A DNA stretch of 64,000 bases from Rotaria sordida. Lineage: Eukaryota > Rotifera > Eurotatoria > Philodinida > Philodinidae. Below, in pieces: positions 1 through 12,517 of this stretch (its first letter is position 1; every line of letters begins with the position of its first letter). Made by a program: the position numbers and the translations under genes. Under the pieces are notes generated by a model. It worked only from the letters and a program-made list of their open reading frames with translations. It was not told the origin of the DNA and did not search any database. The stretch spans positions 124,001 through 188,000 of the forward strand of contig CAJNOL010000040.1 in NCBI GenBank assembly GCA_905250125.1, given 5' to 3'.

Positions 1-3000
1 TTTTTCTTTTACATAGTATGATTCAATATTGTATTCATATGTAGAATTTTATTTATTATCTAATTGAAAAGAAAAGTATCTTTTTTGGAATCTTATGAAT
101 ATATTTATTAAAAATTGAAGTATCATTGAAAATAAATAACAATAATCAAATGACATCACTTTATGTTTTCTTTTTTCAATATCGCTGAAAAAGTTCTAAA
201 TTTTGTTTAAATAGTTTTAATGAATATGTAAGAATACTTTCATTATTTATGAGCTACTCTTAGACATTAACAAAGTAGTAGCATAACGAGACGAAGACAA
301 GAAGCAGCTGAACGCTTTTTATAAAAAAACCTTAAGATTCTCTTCTACCAAAAACGTTGATCTACTTACATCATTACAATAAAAAAATATGAATGTACTC
401 AAATTATGTGTTAATACATTAATTAAATAGAAGAAAGATATAAAGAAATCCTCTTTCGTGTCCATCAACAGACGTCTTTTTAATCGGATTTAGTAAATTA
501 TAAATTCCTAGAAGTAGATAATCAGCAATAGAATTATTTTGTTTGTAAATGAAAACTTGACACAAGACGTTGTTTAGAGTGTTTGTAAACGTTTTTGTCA
601 TCATTAAACGTAAGTAATTTTATAAAATTATATTGGGACTGCCAAAAATCATAGGTATCTCTCTATTTCTCTCGATACGAATGTCTTCACATTTTCAATA
701 TCGTCCTGTAAATATCAAACTTCGAATGAATACATTTGTTCATAGTAACTACTATCAAATATTATGTATCAGACCTGAAAAGCATTTTTTTAAAAATGAC
801 GTCTGGCATAATTAATGAAGCATATGCAGAGAAAAATTTTAACCTTCAAATAGTCTAACAAAAGAAGACATTACTTTATCGATCACATTCTCTATTTCAT
901 CTTGTGATTTAAAATTCTTTATTTTATTTTTATGTTTGATTATATTCTATACCAGCTCAATAACATTAAAATCAGGACTATAATTTGATCATTCATATAT
1001 TTCAACATTATATTCTTAATTAGAGAATGCGATCATTGAAGTATTTAATGATTTACACATAAATGTTATTCGAAAATATATTAAGAAAAATAGAAACAAT
1101 ACATCAACACTTTATATCTTCGTTTTAAACTATATAAGTGTTTATTATTATACTCTTCATATCTATCTTCATAACATGTTTTCAACTATAAATTATATAT
1201 TTTATATCAAAAATACGATTCGCAATACTTTTGTCGTTGGTAGTATGCTTAACAGTAATTTTAATATTGATCGTCAAAAAAAACTTTATCCAAGAGTATT
1301 TTCGAACATCTCAATAGATTACATTGGATAGAAGTCAACGAAAACTATCGATTCATGTATAAAACAAGTCAAAAAAAGATTATAGGAACTGTACATTAAT
1401 CAAAAAGAAAGAAATGCTTGTAATTAGTATAAAATAGTTCTTAGTAATATTAGATTGTACAAAGCTTGATAACATCAATTAGAACTTAACAAGAACTATC
1501 AATTATATATTATTACATGACAGCTAATTGCGTATTTTCGACACTTTCATAATATGACGTCAATGTGTCATGTTTATTTGACACAACACAAAAGATGGCC
1601 GTATACGGCTGTCTAAGTATCTTAGTATTCATTCAGAATTGAAGCAAATTCTTTTTTCTATTTTTATTTTTATGAGCTTATGAAAATTCTTACATGTTAT
1701 ACGCATGTGTAGAATCTACTTAAGAGAAAGAGATTAGAGTGTATTTTTTTTTGTCGTAATTAGTTGCAATTTTTTCTCTGACATATCATTCGAACTAGTT
1801 TCTTATTTAATATAATATGATTTTTATTGCGTATATTATTATTTAAGTTTTCGAATCATTTTCAATAAAATTATTTGAGGAAGACAGATGTTCTGTCTAT
1901 CCAAAATAGCATCTTGTTTTCTTACTTGATTACATTTTCTATTCAGTTTTTTTATTAATAGTATATAAAAATAACAGTGAATGTCCCAACTTGTCCTGCT
2001 TTTTTTTTTTGTCTTTCTTTTGTCTCTCCTTGCTCGTGTCAATTTGCTATTGACATTTAAATAATACATTCGTGTTAAATAAATCACAATATGCATATAT
2101 TTGAATTTATTTTCTAGAATTCAATTTAACTATTCTTATTCAAATATTAATATTAAAGTCTAATGTATTGAAGTAACTTAAAGAAAAAAAAAGGAAAGTA
2201 GAATACTATTGATATAATTAAATATAGTAAATTTTAATATAGAATCATTTCATATCCTATACAAACATCTTTAGCTGAAAAACGATAGTCCACAAAATAA
2301 TCATTATTGATATTTTGAATACAAACTCATTTATATTTAAGTATTCATGTTACTAAGTTGAATCATTAACAATCTATTGAAATCATTTATTTTTTTTCTA
2401 ATATTTCCTCATTACTGAAGTTATTAATTCTCTTGTTGTTGTCAATAAAAGAAGTGTTTACGTCGTTCTGCAGCTATATGTCAACTCTATGACGTCGGTA
2501 TCAAAAGAAAATTTTTACATTCTAAGAGCTAATTAGTGTTAAATAAGAGACATTTTATATTTTATAGATGCAAAAACTGAAACCAACCGATCATGATGCA
2601 CTTGTGACCTAATAATCATAAACAAATATGTATACATTCTTAAGTCAGGCTTTGACCTATATTCCTTAATGTCGAGAAACAGAAAATAAGAAAATGCTAA
2701 TAATATTTACATAGATGAGAAAATAGAAATACATTATACTAATCAATAACAAAAAAAAAAAAAAAAACTAATGCACTATTCTTTCATAATTTTAATTATT
2801 TATTTCAACGATATGAAGAAAAAGTTCAAAGTGTATTTAATTAAAGAGAAATTCTTTTTTTTGCACGAAAAAGAAAATATAATAATGAAATAAAGTATTA
2901 AATGATAATTAAAATAAATGAATTTAATTTTTCAATTAGTATCTTTTTGTTAAATTATTGAATTTTTGGAAGGTTTACAAATATTTTATATTTGATTAGC

Positions 3001-4937
3001 ATTTATAATAAAACTATAAGTTTCATAACCAATGAACTATTTCATTCAATAATCTTTTTTTGTTTTTGTTCATATAACATTTATTAATTTGAAGAGAAAA
3101 TGACACAACATTCAACTATTGTTATTTAATATTTTGCAAAACTTAATAGAAACTAAGTTCTTTCATAAAGTAATTTCAAATATTTATTTCAAAAAAAATT
3201 TTCACTATTAAAGTCACCAATTATCTTTGATGATTTATGAGTTTTTGACAATAGATCAATGAAATTTAAGACAGAAACAAAAATAAAGATAAATTTGTAA
3301 GAGAAAAAAAATTGCTCAAATAAATTAATTCAATATTTTTCTTTGATATTATTCATTGTCTAGTCGTTAATTAGTTTTATCAAGGTTTTATATAATATAA
3401 AAGGAAATACGGTACAATTGCCTACTCTATAGTCAAGTAAAATACTTCTAAATTCATAAGAAAATTACTTTTTTTTTTAATTATCAAATGATGATAGAAA
3501 AACATATAAATAACATAAATACTCTAATTGCAATTGATTTGAACCTCCATAAAATTATTTCCATTTTTTACTAATAAATAATTTTGTAGTTTCTTATTCA
3601 ATCAATAGTATGAAATTTAAAATGAATCACATAATGATCTATTTTGAATTTTTATTATTTATATCTAAACATTTGTTTAGGCACTTCTCATCATCTTCCA
3701 TATGTCCTAACACTCAAGCATATACTTTTCTCATCATGCCACTAAGAAACAAGTGCAAAGTACACATTACCTTTTGAAGCATAAAAATATATTCTCGTCT
3801 ATTATGCATATGTTTCAATGAGATTTAAAACTTATACTGAAACATGATGTTATTCTTCTTGATGAAATCAATAACATATTAAAAACTACGTTTATGAGTA
3901 GCAATGTTTAATAGAATGTTAATACTAACTCAAGGTGAAAATAATATGAGTCATTATGTCTTTTTTTTTTCTTATTCCATATACCTTGATGACAAATATC
4001 TATGTACTATTTTGATAATATGTATAATGCACTGTTTCACACTGGGAAAATGACCAAAAAAGTCTTTCTGTACAAAAGGAAACAAAGTACAAAGTACATT
4101 CTTTTCTTCTTTGATTTCTATGTCAAGAAAAAGATTATAAATAGCATAAACAAAGAAAACGACATGATCAAGTGTAGTATATTGCTTACGTTAACGGAGT
4201 ATTTGTCTTTATCTTAAGCACATAATTTTTCTATAGTTATATTATTCAAAATTCTCTCTATCAAACGTTAGAATTGTTAAGTGATCATTTCTAAAATATC
4301 ACATTGAGAAGATCATTTGAAATGTACTTTTTTTCCTATTAAGAATCAATCATACTAGACTTTTATTTGAATATTAAAGCCATGTAAAGAATTCAAATAT
4401 CTGCAAATTAGTTTATTTTCGATTTTTGATTCATAAAAATAAATATACACAAAAAAAAAAGCCCCTACATTTCTTCTTTTATAAATAAATTCAACATCAA
4501 TCAATATTTACAGAACTGTACCCAACTCTAAGATTTCCTTTCGAATAAATTAAATTGAAATCTTAAAAGTTTAAAATACAGTTATAAAAAGAAAAGATCA
4601 TTTCATCAAATCAAAATACTTTTATGTATTTTTTTTTCTTTTTATTATATGTTCATCATTGGATGTAAGCGTCAAAAAAAAACGAAACATACTTATGCAT
4701 ATATACATATACCACTGTTTTCTTTTTCATCAATCAACATCAAAACAATGCAAAAGTTTTTAATGGATATAATCACAATGCAGTAAAAATTTAACAACAG
4801 CAAAAAAAAAAAAGAATATGTTTCTATATTGAGAATTAATTAGGCTGTTGAGATTATCAAAAATTAACATGAATATAATGAATTTTGTTTTTATGCTAAA
4901 AATAAATAAAATTATCTTTACTCTAAGAATAAATCTT
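1..4937. other. Gene-free AT-rich spacer downstream of the nuclear receptor gene
   Basis: I see no coding exon here on either strand. Open frames are short, of biased A/T composition, and lack recognisable motifs or well-placed splice signals. The stretch holds poly-A/poly-T runs (for example about 2750-2767) and ordinary AT-rich sequence. The 3' UTR of the minus-strand nuclear receptor gene must lie in its right-hand end. Confidence 0.6.
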
Positions 4938-7803
4938 TTATCTACCTTCTAATAAACGAGATGCAACATTTTTTTCATAAAATTCATTAAGAGGACTCAA
5001 TAAATCAAGTACCTGAACAACAAAAATAAAAAAAAAATTCCTTATTTATTTAACACACACACACACACACACAAAGAAGAAATCATTCTAACAAACCTGT
5101 AAAATTTTACCACATAATATTTGTCCTTCTTGTGCACCATGATTTTGACATAACTCTTGATGAAGTGCATAAAGATAACAAGCACGTAACCTTTGTTGTA
5201 TTTCACTATCTTTTATAGTTAAATCTAGAACAAAAAAACAAACAAATTTTAATTAATTTTAACAATATTCACTATGAAATTTAACCTGTATGACACATTT
5301 GTAAAGGTATTACAAGACAAATTTCAGTTTCAGTTAAATTAAGACTATGAAAACATTGACAAAATTTAAATACTTCATCGGTCATTTCAACTCCATATAA
5401 TATATCCATCCAACGACGTGTATATTGAAAACCATCAGGTGATAGTAGGTAACCTTGACCATTATCATTTAATAATAAACAAGCATATTTAAGCTTAAAT
5501 ATTAAAATAAGAAAAAGAAAAACTATTTTATTTAATATAAAATTAAATATTTACCATATACCAATCAAATGTTCGATGAAGAATTATTGTATGTAAATTA
5601 CCTAAACCTATGTTAACCATACCGGGTAGCTAAAAATACACATACAAAAAAAAATAAATTTTTTATTTTTGTTGTTTAAATATTTGTATTCTTACTTCTT
5701 GAATGTAAAAAACTGATGAACGAACAATAACTTCAACAGTTTCTAAAAAAACAAAAGATAATTTTCCTTTTTCTTTGTTTATTTTTATGGTAATAAATAT
5801 ACTTGGAACAGTAGCAAGAAATTGTGCAACTGTTGCATTATCACCTGGATATTCCGTAATACCATTAAGAATCATTTGATTCATTCGTGTTTCTAATTGT
5901 TTAATACGTTTTGAATGTCGAACATAAATATCATATGATGACCAACGAAGAAATCTAATATAACATTTAAAATAAAAAAAAAAGAACAGGATTAATATTT
6001 TGACAATGAAAAAAACAAAAAAAAATTTTTTTTTTTCTTCTTACTGTATAAATGCTAATTCATTATCCGTTAATTGAATAAGTAATGTTGATTTTTTTTC
6101 AATTAGTTTATTTGATATATTATTAACATGTTGTAATAATTCATTAGATAAAATACCTGTTGAATGTCTAATTAGACCATCAGTTTCATCTAATGTAAAA
6201 TCATCGGGTAAATATGTTGGATATTTTGTTTGATATATAAACGATGAATTTTTGTTATGATTATTATTTGATATTGTATCAATATCATGTTGAGATAGAT
6301 TTGTTTGTATTAGTGAACAATTTATTATTGGATCATTATATAATAAAGAATTAGTCTGAGATAAGTTAATATTATCTGGATAGATTTTAGATGATGAACA
6401 ATTTCGTTGCATAGCTGATATTTGTATATCCTTAATATCTAAGTAATAAGAAAATTTATTTCAAAGATTGTTTATTGAATATTGTACATAGATTAATGAT
6501 TTTAAATTGTCTATATGTCATAGATAATTTTAGTAAATATAAAAAAAACCTGTCAGATGAACATGATCTCTCGTATTTTTTTTTTTCGTTGAGAAAAAAA
6601 TGTCTCATAATTTTATAAATATTGAAATAATATCTAATTGAATACTTTTATAAAAACAGAAGGTCATAAGTACTGAGTTTTATTTTGCACGTGCATTGTT
6701 TTCTCAAACCGGCATGACTTACATTCACAAGCATATGTTTTATAGGAAAATATAAATCTTATTACATAAATAGATATTATTTGTTGTCAATTAATAAACA
6801 TAAAAAATTATCTCACCTGTTTCCACTGCATTTGGATCGTAATTTTCAATACTACGATCAGATAATGATGAACATGATGATGAATCTCTAACATGTACAT
6901 CATCAGTTCTTTCATTAGTTTCTGTTGATGTTGCTTTTTGTCTCATCTGTTGTTCTTTTTGTTCGAGTAATGCTCTTTCTTTAACTAATTTTGGTATTCG
7001 TCCCATTTTTACACCTACATTTGTACGAAATAAATAAAATAAAAAATTTTGTTTTTATTTTTTGATCAAAAATATTTCAAGTATTTAATTTCATTCTTAC
7101 CGTCTACAGACATGCCCTTGTCTATACATCGTTTAAATCGACATGCTTTACAACGATTTCGATTGGTTACATTAACAAGACATGAATTATCAAAATAACA
7201 TCGATATTTTTCTTTACGCAGAATACTTCGTTTGAAAAAACCCTAATAAAAAAAAAAAAACATGTTAATCATTCAAGTGTAAAGATCACGATGTTTTTTC
7301 TATAAGATAATAAGAATATATTAAACAAATTATCTTTTAATTAAAGATGTAGAATATAAAATTTCTCTTATTTAATAAAATGATTTCATAGAAGAAGAAG
7401 AAAAAAAAACAATAGAGAAATGATTATATTGAATTTACATCGAAAAGTTTTTAATTATAAATCTTTATATTTATAATAACTAATATACTTATTAATCATG
7501 AAATAATAAGAGGAAAAGAATTGTTTTTTCATTCTTACTTTACATCCTTCACATGTAGCTATGCCATAATGAATTCCAGTAGCTGAATCTGAACATACAC
7601 GACTAAAAATAATCATATATAGTTAAAAAAAAATATTATTTAATAAATTCTTACCAAGGTCCAAAAGGAAATGTTAATCGTGCTCGTTTTGATTTTAATG
7701 TATTTGTTGGTGTATTTGATCGAGATCTTAATGATTCACTATTGTTCATTATGGTGATTTCATCATCGCTATCAGTTAGAAAAGTTACGTCACTCGTAGT
7801 CAT
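4938..7803 (-). CDS. Nuclear hormone receptor (NR1-like, E75/Rev-erb-type hinge)
   Basis: Ligand-type nuclear receptor, expected to bind DNA in the nucleus. Eleven exons join in phase: 7803-7655, 7602-7539, 7242-7101, 7014-6817, 6438-6045, 5954-5803, 5742-5696, 5629-5555, 5493-5286, 5224-5097 and 5012-4938, giving 543 residues. The DNA-binding domain begins at Cys50 with CRVC, has the P-box CEGCKG, a five-residue D-box and the second finger ending CKACRFKRC. It is followed by MGRIPK, as in the NR1D/E75 group. Residues about 120-305 are a polar, Ser/Asn-rich hinge. Residues about 310-543 read as a helical ligand-binding domain. I cannot find a clear AF-2 helix (pattern hydrophobic-hydrophobic-x-E-hydrophobic-hydrophobic) at the C-terminus, which ends ASRLLEGR. 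The first finger has SDSATG where most receptors have GD-x-A/S-x-G. The family is sure; the subfamily is inferred. Confidence 0.9.
5051..5074. repeat. (AC)n microsatellite in a receptor intron
   Basis: A run of AC dinucleotides lies in the intron between the last two exons of the nuclear receptor gene. It is a simple repeat with no sign of function. Confidence 0.9.
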
Positions 7804-10428
7804 TACAAAGAGTGAAAATGGTGAAAATGATCTATATAACCAAAAAAATATATATATGACCGTAATCTAAAACATAATAATACTAAATATACATTTCACT
7901 GTCGTTCTTTTTTAATATAAACATTGATTATGTATGTCACTAAAGATAAGTATGATTATGACTTACACTAATAGTCCTTCTTTAGACATATAAAATGCGC
8001 AAATGATAAAGAAAAAATTTCCATTGATAAAAGTGCATTAATGTAGGTCAAGTTAAACGTTCTTTACTTGTTGCAGTGCGTCTGTGACTAACATCAATAT
8101 GTGAGAAAAGCAACAGACAGAAACAGAAAAGAAAAAGAAAGAAAAGAAATAGAAAGTAAAGCAAAAGGCGAAGAACCATGGTTTATATAACACGTTTGAC
8201 AAGGACGGTCACTTATAATAACGACGTACCGATCTGTTCTATATATTCATGATTATGTCATTTTTTTTAGATAATATTCATTCTAATTTAAATCCTTGTT
8301 TTTTCTTTTTTTGCGTATAAAAATCTTTCTAACAGAAACAATTTGTTTTCGCGACTGTCAATATATAAAGACGTACTTTGAAACTTTGTTTTTTTTTAAT
8401 CAGACAAAACAACAAGAAAAGTACTAAGAGCACAAAAAAAAATTTCTCACGGTGCTCGTGATCACTCTGATTAATGAAAAAAAAAGAATCATACATAGCC
8501 AAGGGATCATATGTTACTATTCTATTTCACCATTAAGTAAGCAACTATCAAGGTAAATTTATCAGTCATCGAATAGTCCAGAAAAAAAACGAAGGAAAAA
8601 ATTGACAAATGTGCAAGAACGATAAGATCGTAAAAGAGCCAGATTGGGATAACAAACGTCGTAAAAAAGTAAGAATAAGTACGAATCAGAAAGAGAATGA
8701 AAGAAAAAAAATGCGGTCATATAAAGACGTTAAGACCATTAAAATAAATGCTTCATTTAAGTTCGTTGGTACTGATAAACGGGCGTGTACAAGAAAATCA
8801 CGTGGTTAATAATCATGTACACCGAATGATGTAAGAAAATACCAAATAAATTATTGGTAGTCTTTGTAACTATATGAATAGAAAAGGTACAAAAACGATT
8901 TGCAATGTTCGTAAAATACAAAGACAAAGAAACTAAATCTTGTAAGGTATAAAATTGGTAAAATTCACTATTTATCTGAGAAGACAAAAACAACTTGCAT
9001 GAATACAGATAATATGTTGGAAAGATAAAAAGAAAATATAGAAACAAAAAAACAAGCAGAGACCATTCTATTGTTATCCAATATGTTGTTTGATGTCGAT
9101 TGAAATATTTACTGGTGAATAGATAATCATGATTTAGCACACATGCATACAAAAACATCCGACATAAAAAAATAATTACATATTAACTCTAATATATATA
9201 TATTTGAAATTAAAGGTAGTAATAAAAGTACAAATGGATAGGAATACAAAGCAACCGAAACTATACGCCTGCACATTGACTCACTTCATATGAAAATTAC
9301 AAGAATACGGAATAACAAATATTTGACAACTTGACAATTTCCGAGAAAGAAAGAAAAACAAATACATTTACTATCTTAAAATAGTCATGTTTGAAGTACA
9401 AAATAATGGACAGTATTTAATCGTATTAAATTTATAATATATGTTCGATTTTTTATTCTACTTGATAGCATATTTACTTATTTATTATTCATAGTTGACT
9501 TCAAATCTAAGAATATATTGAATGATTTTATATTAATAATTGAAATTCTTATTTCTATGTCATATTCTATTTATTATTATTTTAATCATATAAAAATGAA
9601 TATTCATATAAGAAAAGTTAAATACTCATCATAAATCAATATCAATTCACAATACCTTTTCAATTGAATACGCCTAATATTACCTCATAGTTAGTAAAAA
9701 AGAACGTAGTTTTTTTTATTTTCGTAAGTGAATTATTCAATAATTTAACGAATAATTTTTGTCGAAGTAATCTTACCTTCGTTATACAATGATAAACTAC
9801 AACGAGTATATAATAAAAATATATTTATCACGAAATAAATTCTTTAATCATAAAAATTGATGAATAAACATAGAGAAATAAATCACATCCTATCATATTA
9901 CACTGTTTATGCTACTGTTGGCAATATTTGATTACTAGTATCGCTCTGCTCTATATATAGCACACAATTTATTATTAAAATATAACAGAGAAAAATCATT
10001 TTTTTTCTTCCTTTTTTTCTTTCTACATTTCCTTTTAAATATAACATGTGAAAACATCAATATATATATATATGAAGATATGACATAGAATACTTTTTCT
10101 CTGAAGATATAAGCAAGAAAATAAACAAAAATCATATTGTTTTATACCTAAAATAAATCAGATCATAAATATTTATTATTTTTTAACATTTGTTCTATAT
10201 CGTTGATTTAAATTTTCTGTCAATTTTAATCATAAGAAAATTTTCATATTTATTCTTTCTCGATTTGCCTACCGTAAAAGTCAGATCCAAACCAAATGTT
10301 CTTTATAACTGATTGATTTATACAGCACTATTAATATTTCATGACATACATAATACAAATATTATTTCTTTCACTGAATAACTTTTCATAAGTCTACCTG
10401 TATCGATGATTAATTTTGTGTATATATA
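7804..10428. other. Gene-free spacer upstream of the nuclear receptor
   Basis: This holds the presumed promoter and 5' UTR of the minus-strand nuclear receptor gene at its left end. I recognise no other gene. Longer open frames, such as minus 8757-9158, have no known motif, no splice partners and the A/T-driven composition of spacer. Confidence 0.5.
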
Positions 10429-10771
10429 TGGGCGTGAATAGTCAGCGTGATACCCCGATTTACGTTCTTTCTATTATCAGTTAACAACTTAATCATATTC
10501 GGGCCAAATTATCACCCTCATCCCCACCCAACTAAATTTAAAATATTAGCTCCTGATGACTGTCTTATATGAAATTATTCAGTTTCCAAAATCGTGTCCG
10601 ATCGGTTTTTTCTGGTGCTGAAAAATTTCATATATGACAGCAATCAGGAGCTAATATTTTAAATTTAGTTGTGTGGTGATGAGGGTGATAATTTGGTCCG
10701 AACATGATTAGGTTTTTAGCTGATAATAGAAAGAAAACAAATCGGAGAATCCCACTGACTGTTCGTGCCCC
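10429..10771. mobile_element. 343-bp foldback MITE with TA flanks
   Basis: The two halves are inverted copies. The left end starts TGGGCGTGAATAGTCAG and the right end, on the other strand, reads GGGGCACGAACAGTCAG. The arms pair almost to the centre near 10600 (for example the segments around 10545-10570 and 10640-10665). A TA dinucleotide flanks both ends, as expected for a Tc1/mariner-type target duplication. There is no coding capacity, so it is a non-autonomous element. Confidence 0.8.
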
Positions 10772-12517
10772 TATTATTAAAACGAAAAAAAGCAACAGAA
10801 TAAATAATAATTTTTTGTTTTTTAATTAATTATTCATAAATTAAATGAAATATCATCATTGATTTTTTTTTTTTTGAAAAAAAAGAAATAATCTTTTTTT
10901 TTTTCGTTTATGAATATTTTATTGTGTACACTATGATTGAATAAGTCAAATTAAGTATATCATTGGTACGCTTTGTTATCAGAACAACAAAGGAAATAAT
11001 GAATGAAATAGTGAAACGAACAGAGAAAGAGAGCGAAAAAAAAGAAGGGCAAAAAAAAAACAGAGGCACATTCACATTAATTCATTTTGTTACATACACA
11101 CGGTGGTGAAAAAGAAAAACGAAATGCAAAAAGAGAATCATGTCTTGTCTCTTCTGTGTTTTACACACAGACATACACAGATAAACATAGCTTTGCCTTA
11201 ACTTATTTTTCTAAAGTTTGCCACAATAAAGCGAACGAGAGAAAAACAGAAGAAATGAATACAATTTTTTTTTTTCAATAAAGATATCATGCATGTTTTA
11301 TAAGATTGTTTTTATGTCATTCGGAAAGTGGATCGATGTTACTTTCAGTTTGTTTGTTTTTTTTTTTGTGAGTAAAAAGAAAAAAAAAACAGAAACGATT
11401 ATTATTTAATTTCTACAGACATACAGACAGATATGATAAGAATAATAAGAAAAAAAAAAGAGAAGAAACTGCACACATACATAAACACTCACACATATGT
11501 GTGCACACACACACACACACACACACAAAAGGAATTCGAAAGAGTATTTAATTGTTTTTGCATTAAATATTTTTTTTAAAGACATAGATGAGGAAGAAAA
11601 AAGAGAAAGCGATGATCTTAATGCTTTATTTGTTTATAAATCATTCGTTATTGCAATTTAATTTGTTTGCTTTGTTTTTTTTCCAAATACAAAGGACGGG
11701 AAATTGACGATAATAGAATTCAAAAAATACGCACACACACTGTTTTAAGAATAGCACTACTTTTTTTTTTTTTTTTTGAAACGAAACACAGTAACAAATT
11801 CTTTCTTTCTTTCTTTTTGTTTTTTTGTAGGGAATGTTTTCGCGTCCCATCACTGCGAAAAAAAAAGTTGGTAACTATGTACACTGTTACACGACACAAA
11901 GAAATAGAAATAGTCAAAAGAGATTTGAAAAAAAAAAGAGTAGTGCAAATAAAACACTGAGTTTTTTTTTTGTTTTGTTTTGTTTATCTTAATCAATAAA
12001 TCTTTTATATGTGTTTGTGTGTGCATATATATCATTGCACTGTTGTGAATAAAATACAACTAACAGGAGGAAATGTTGTTGTTTTTTTTGTAGTTTTAGA
12101 AGAAACAATAAGCAAAGATAGAGAAAAAGAGACAGAGAGAGAGAGAGAGAGCTAACAGCACCTCTATTGCACCCCGATTGCGCGCATTAAAGAGGAGACC
12201 ATAGAGAGATATAAAGATTGAAATATATATATATATATATATGTATATGTACAGGAGATCAATTATGGACGAGACGAAGAAGATAAAACATGTTGGTTTT
12301 GTGTTTTTGTTTTGCAGCAGATTGCGACAAGAAGAGATACAATTACACGAGAACACACATACGCACACACAGACACACACATTGAATTGATCTATTGAGA
12401 TAAAAACAAGAGAGCGAGAGAAACAGAAGAAGAAAAAAAATTGATCTAGCATTGTAGATAGAATAGATTAATGAGCATATATTAGAAATTAAAGAATATT
12501 CATTGTTTTGTTTTAAA
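10772..12517. other. Low-complexity region downstream of Argonaute
   Basis: Dense simple sequence: poly-A/poly-T runs, (AC)n at about 11504-11526, (GA)n at about 12129-12151 and (AT)n at about 12224-12242. It must contain the Argonaute 3' UTR, since the stop codon is at 12518-12520. Several overlapping open frames here arise from the repeats and are not genes. Confidence 0.65.
11504..11526. repeat. (AC)n microsatellite
   Basis: Uninterrupted CA dinucleotides preceded by an imperfect CACACAT stretch. Confidence 0.9.

Noticed and set aside
8757..9158. 133-codon open frame on the minus strand
   Set aside because: Hydrophobic residues come from A/T-rich composition; there is no family motif and no supporting exons nearby.
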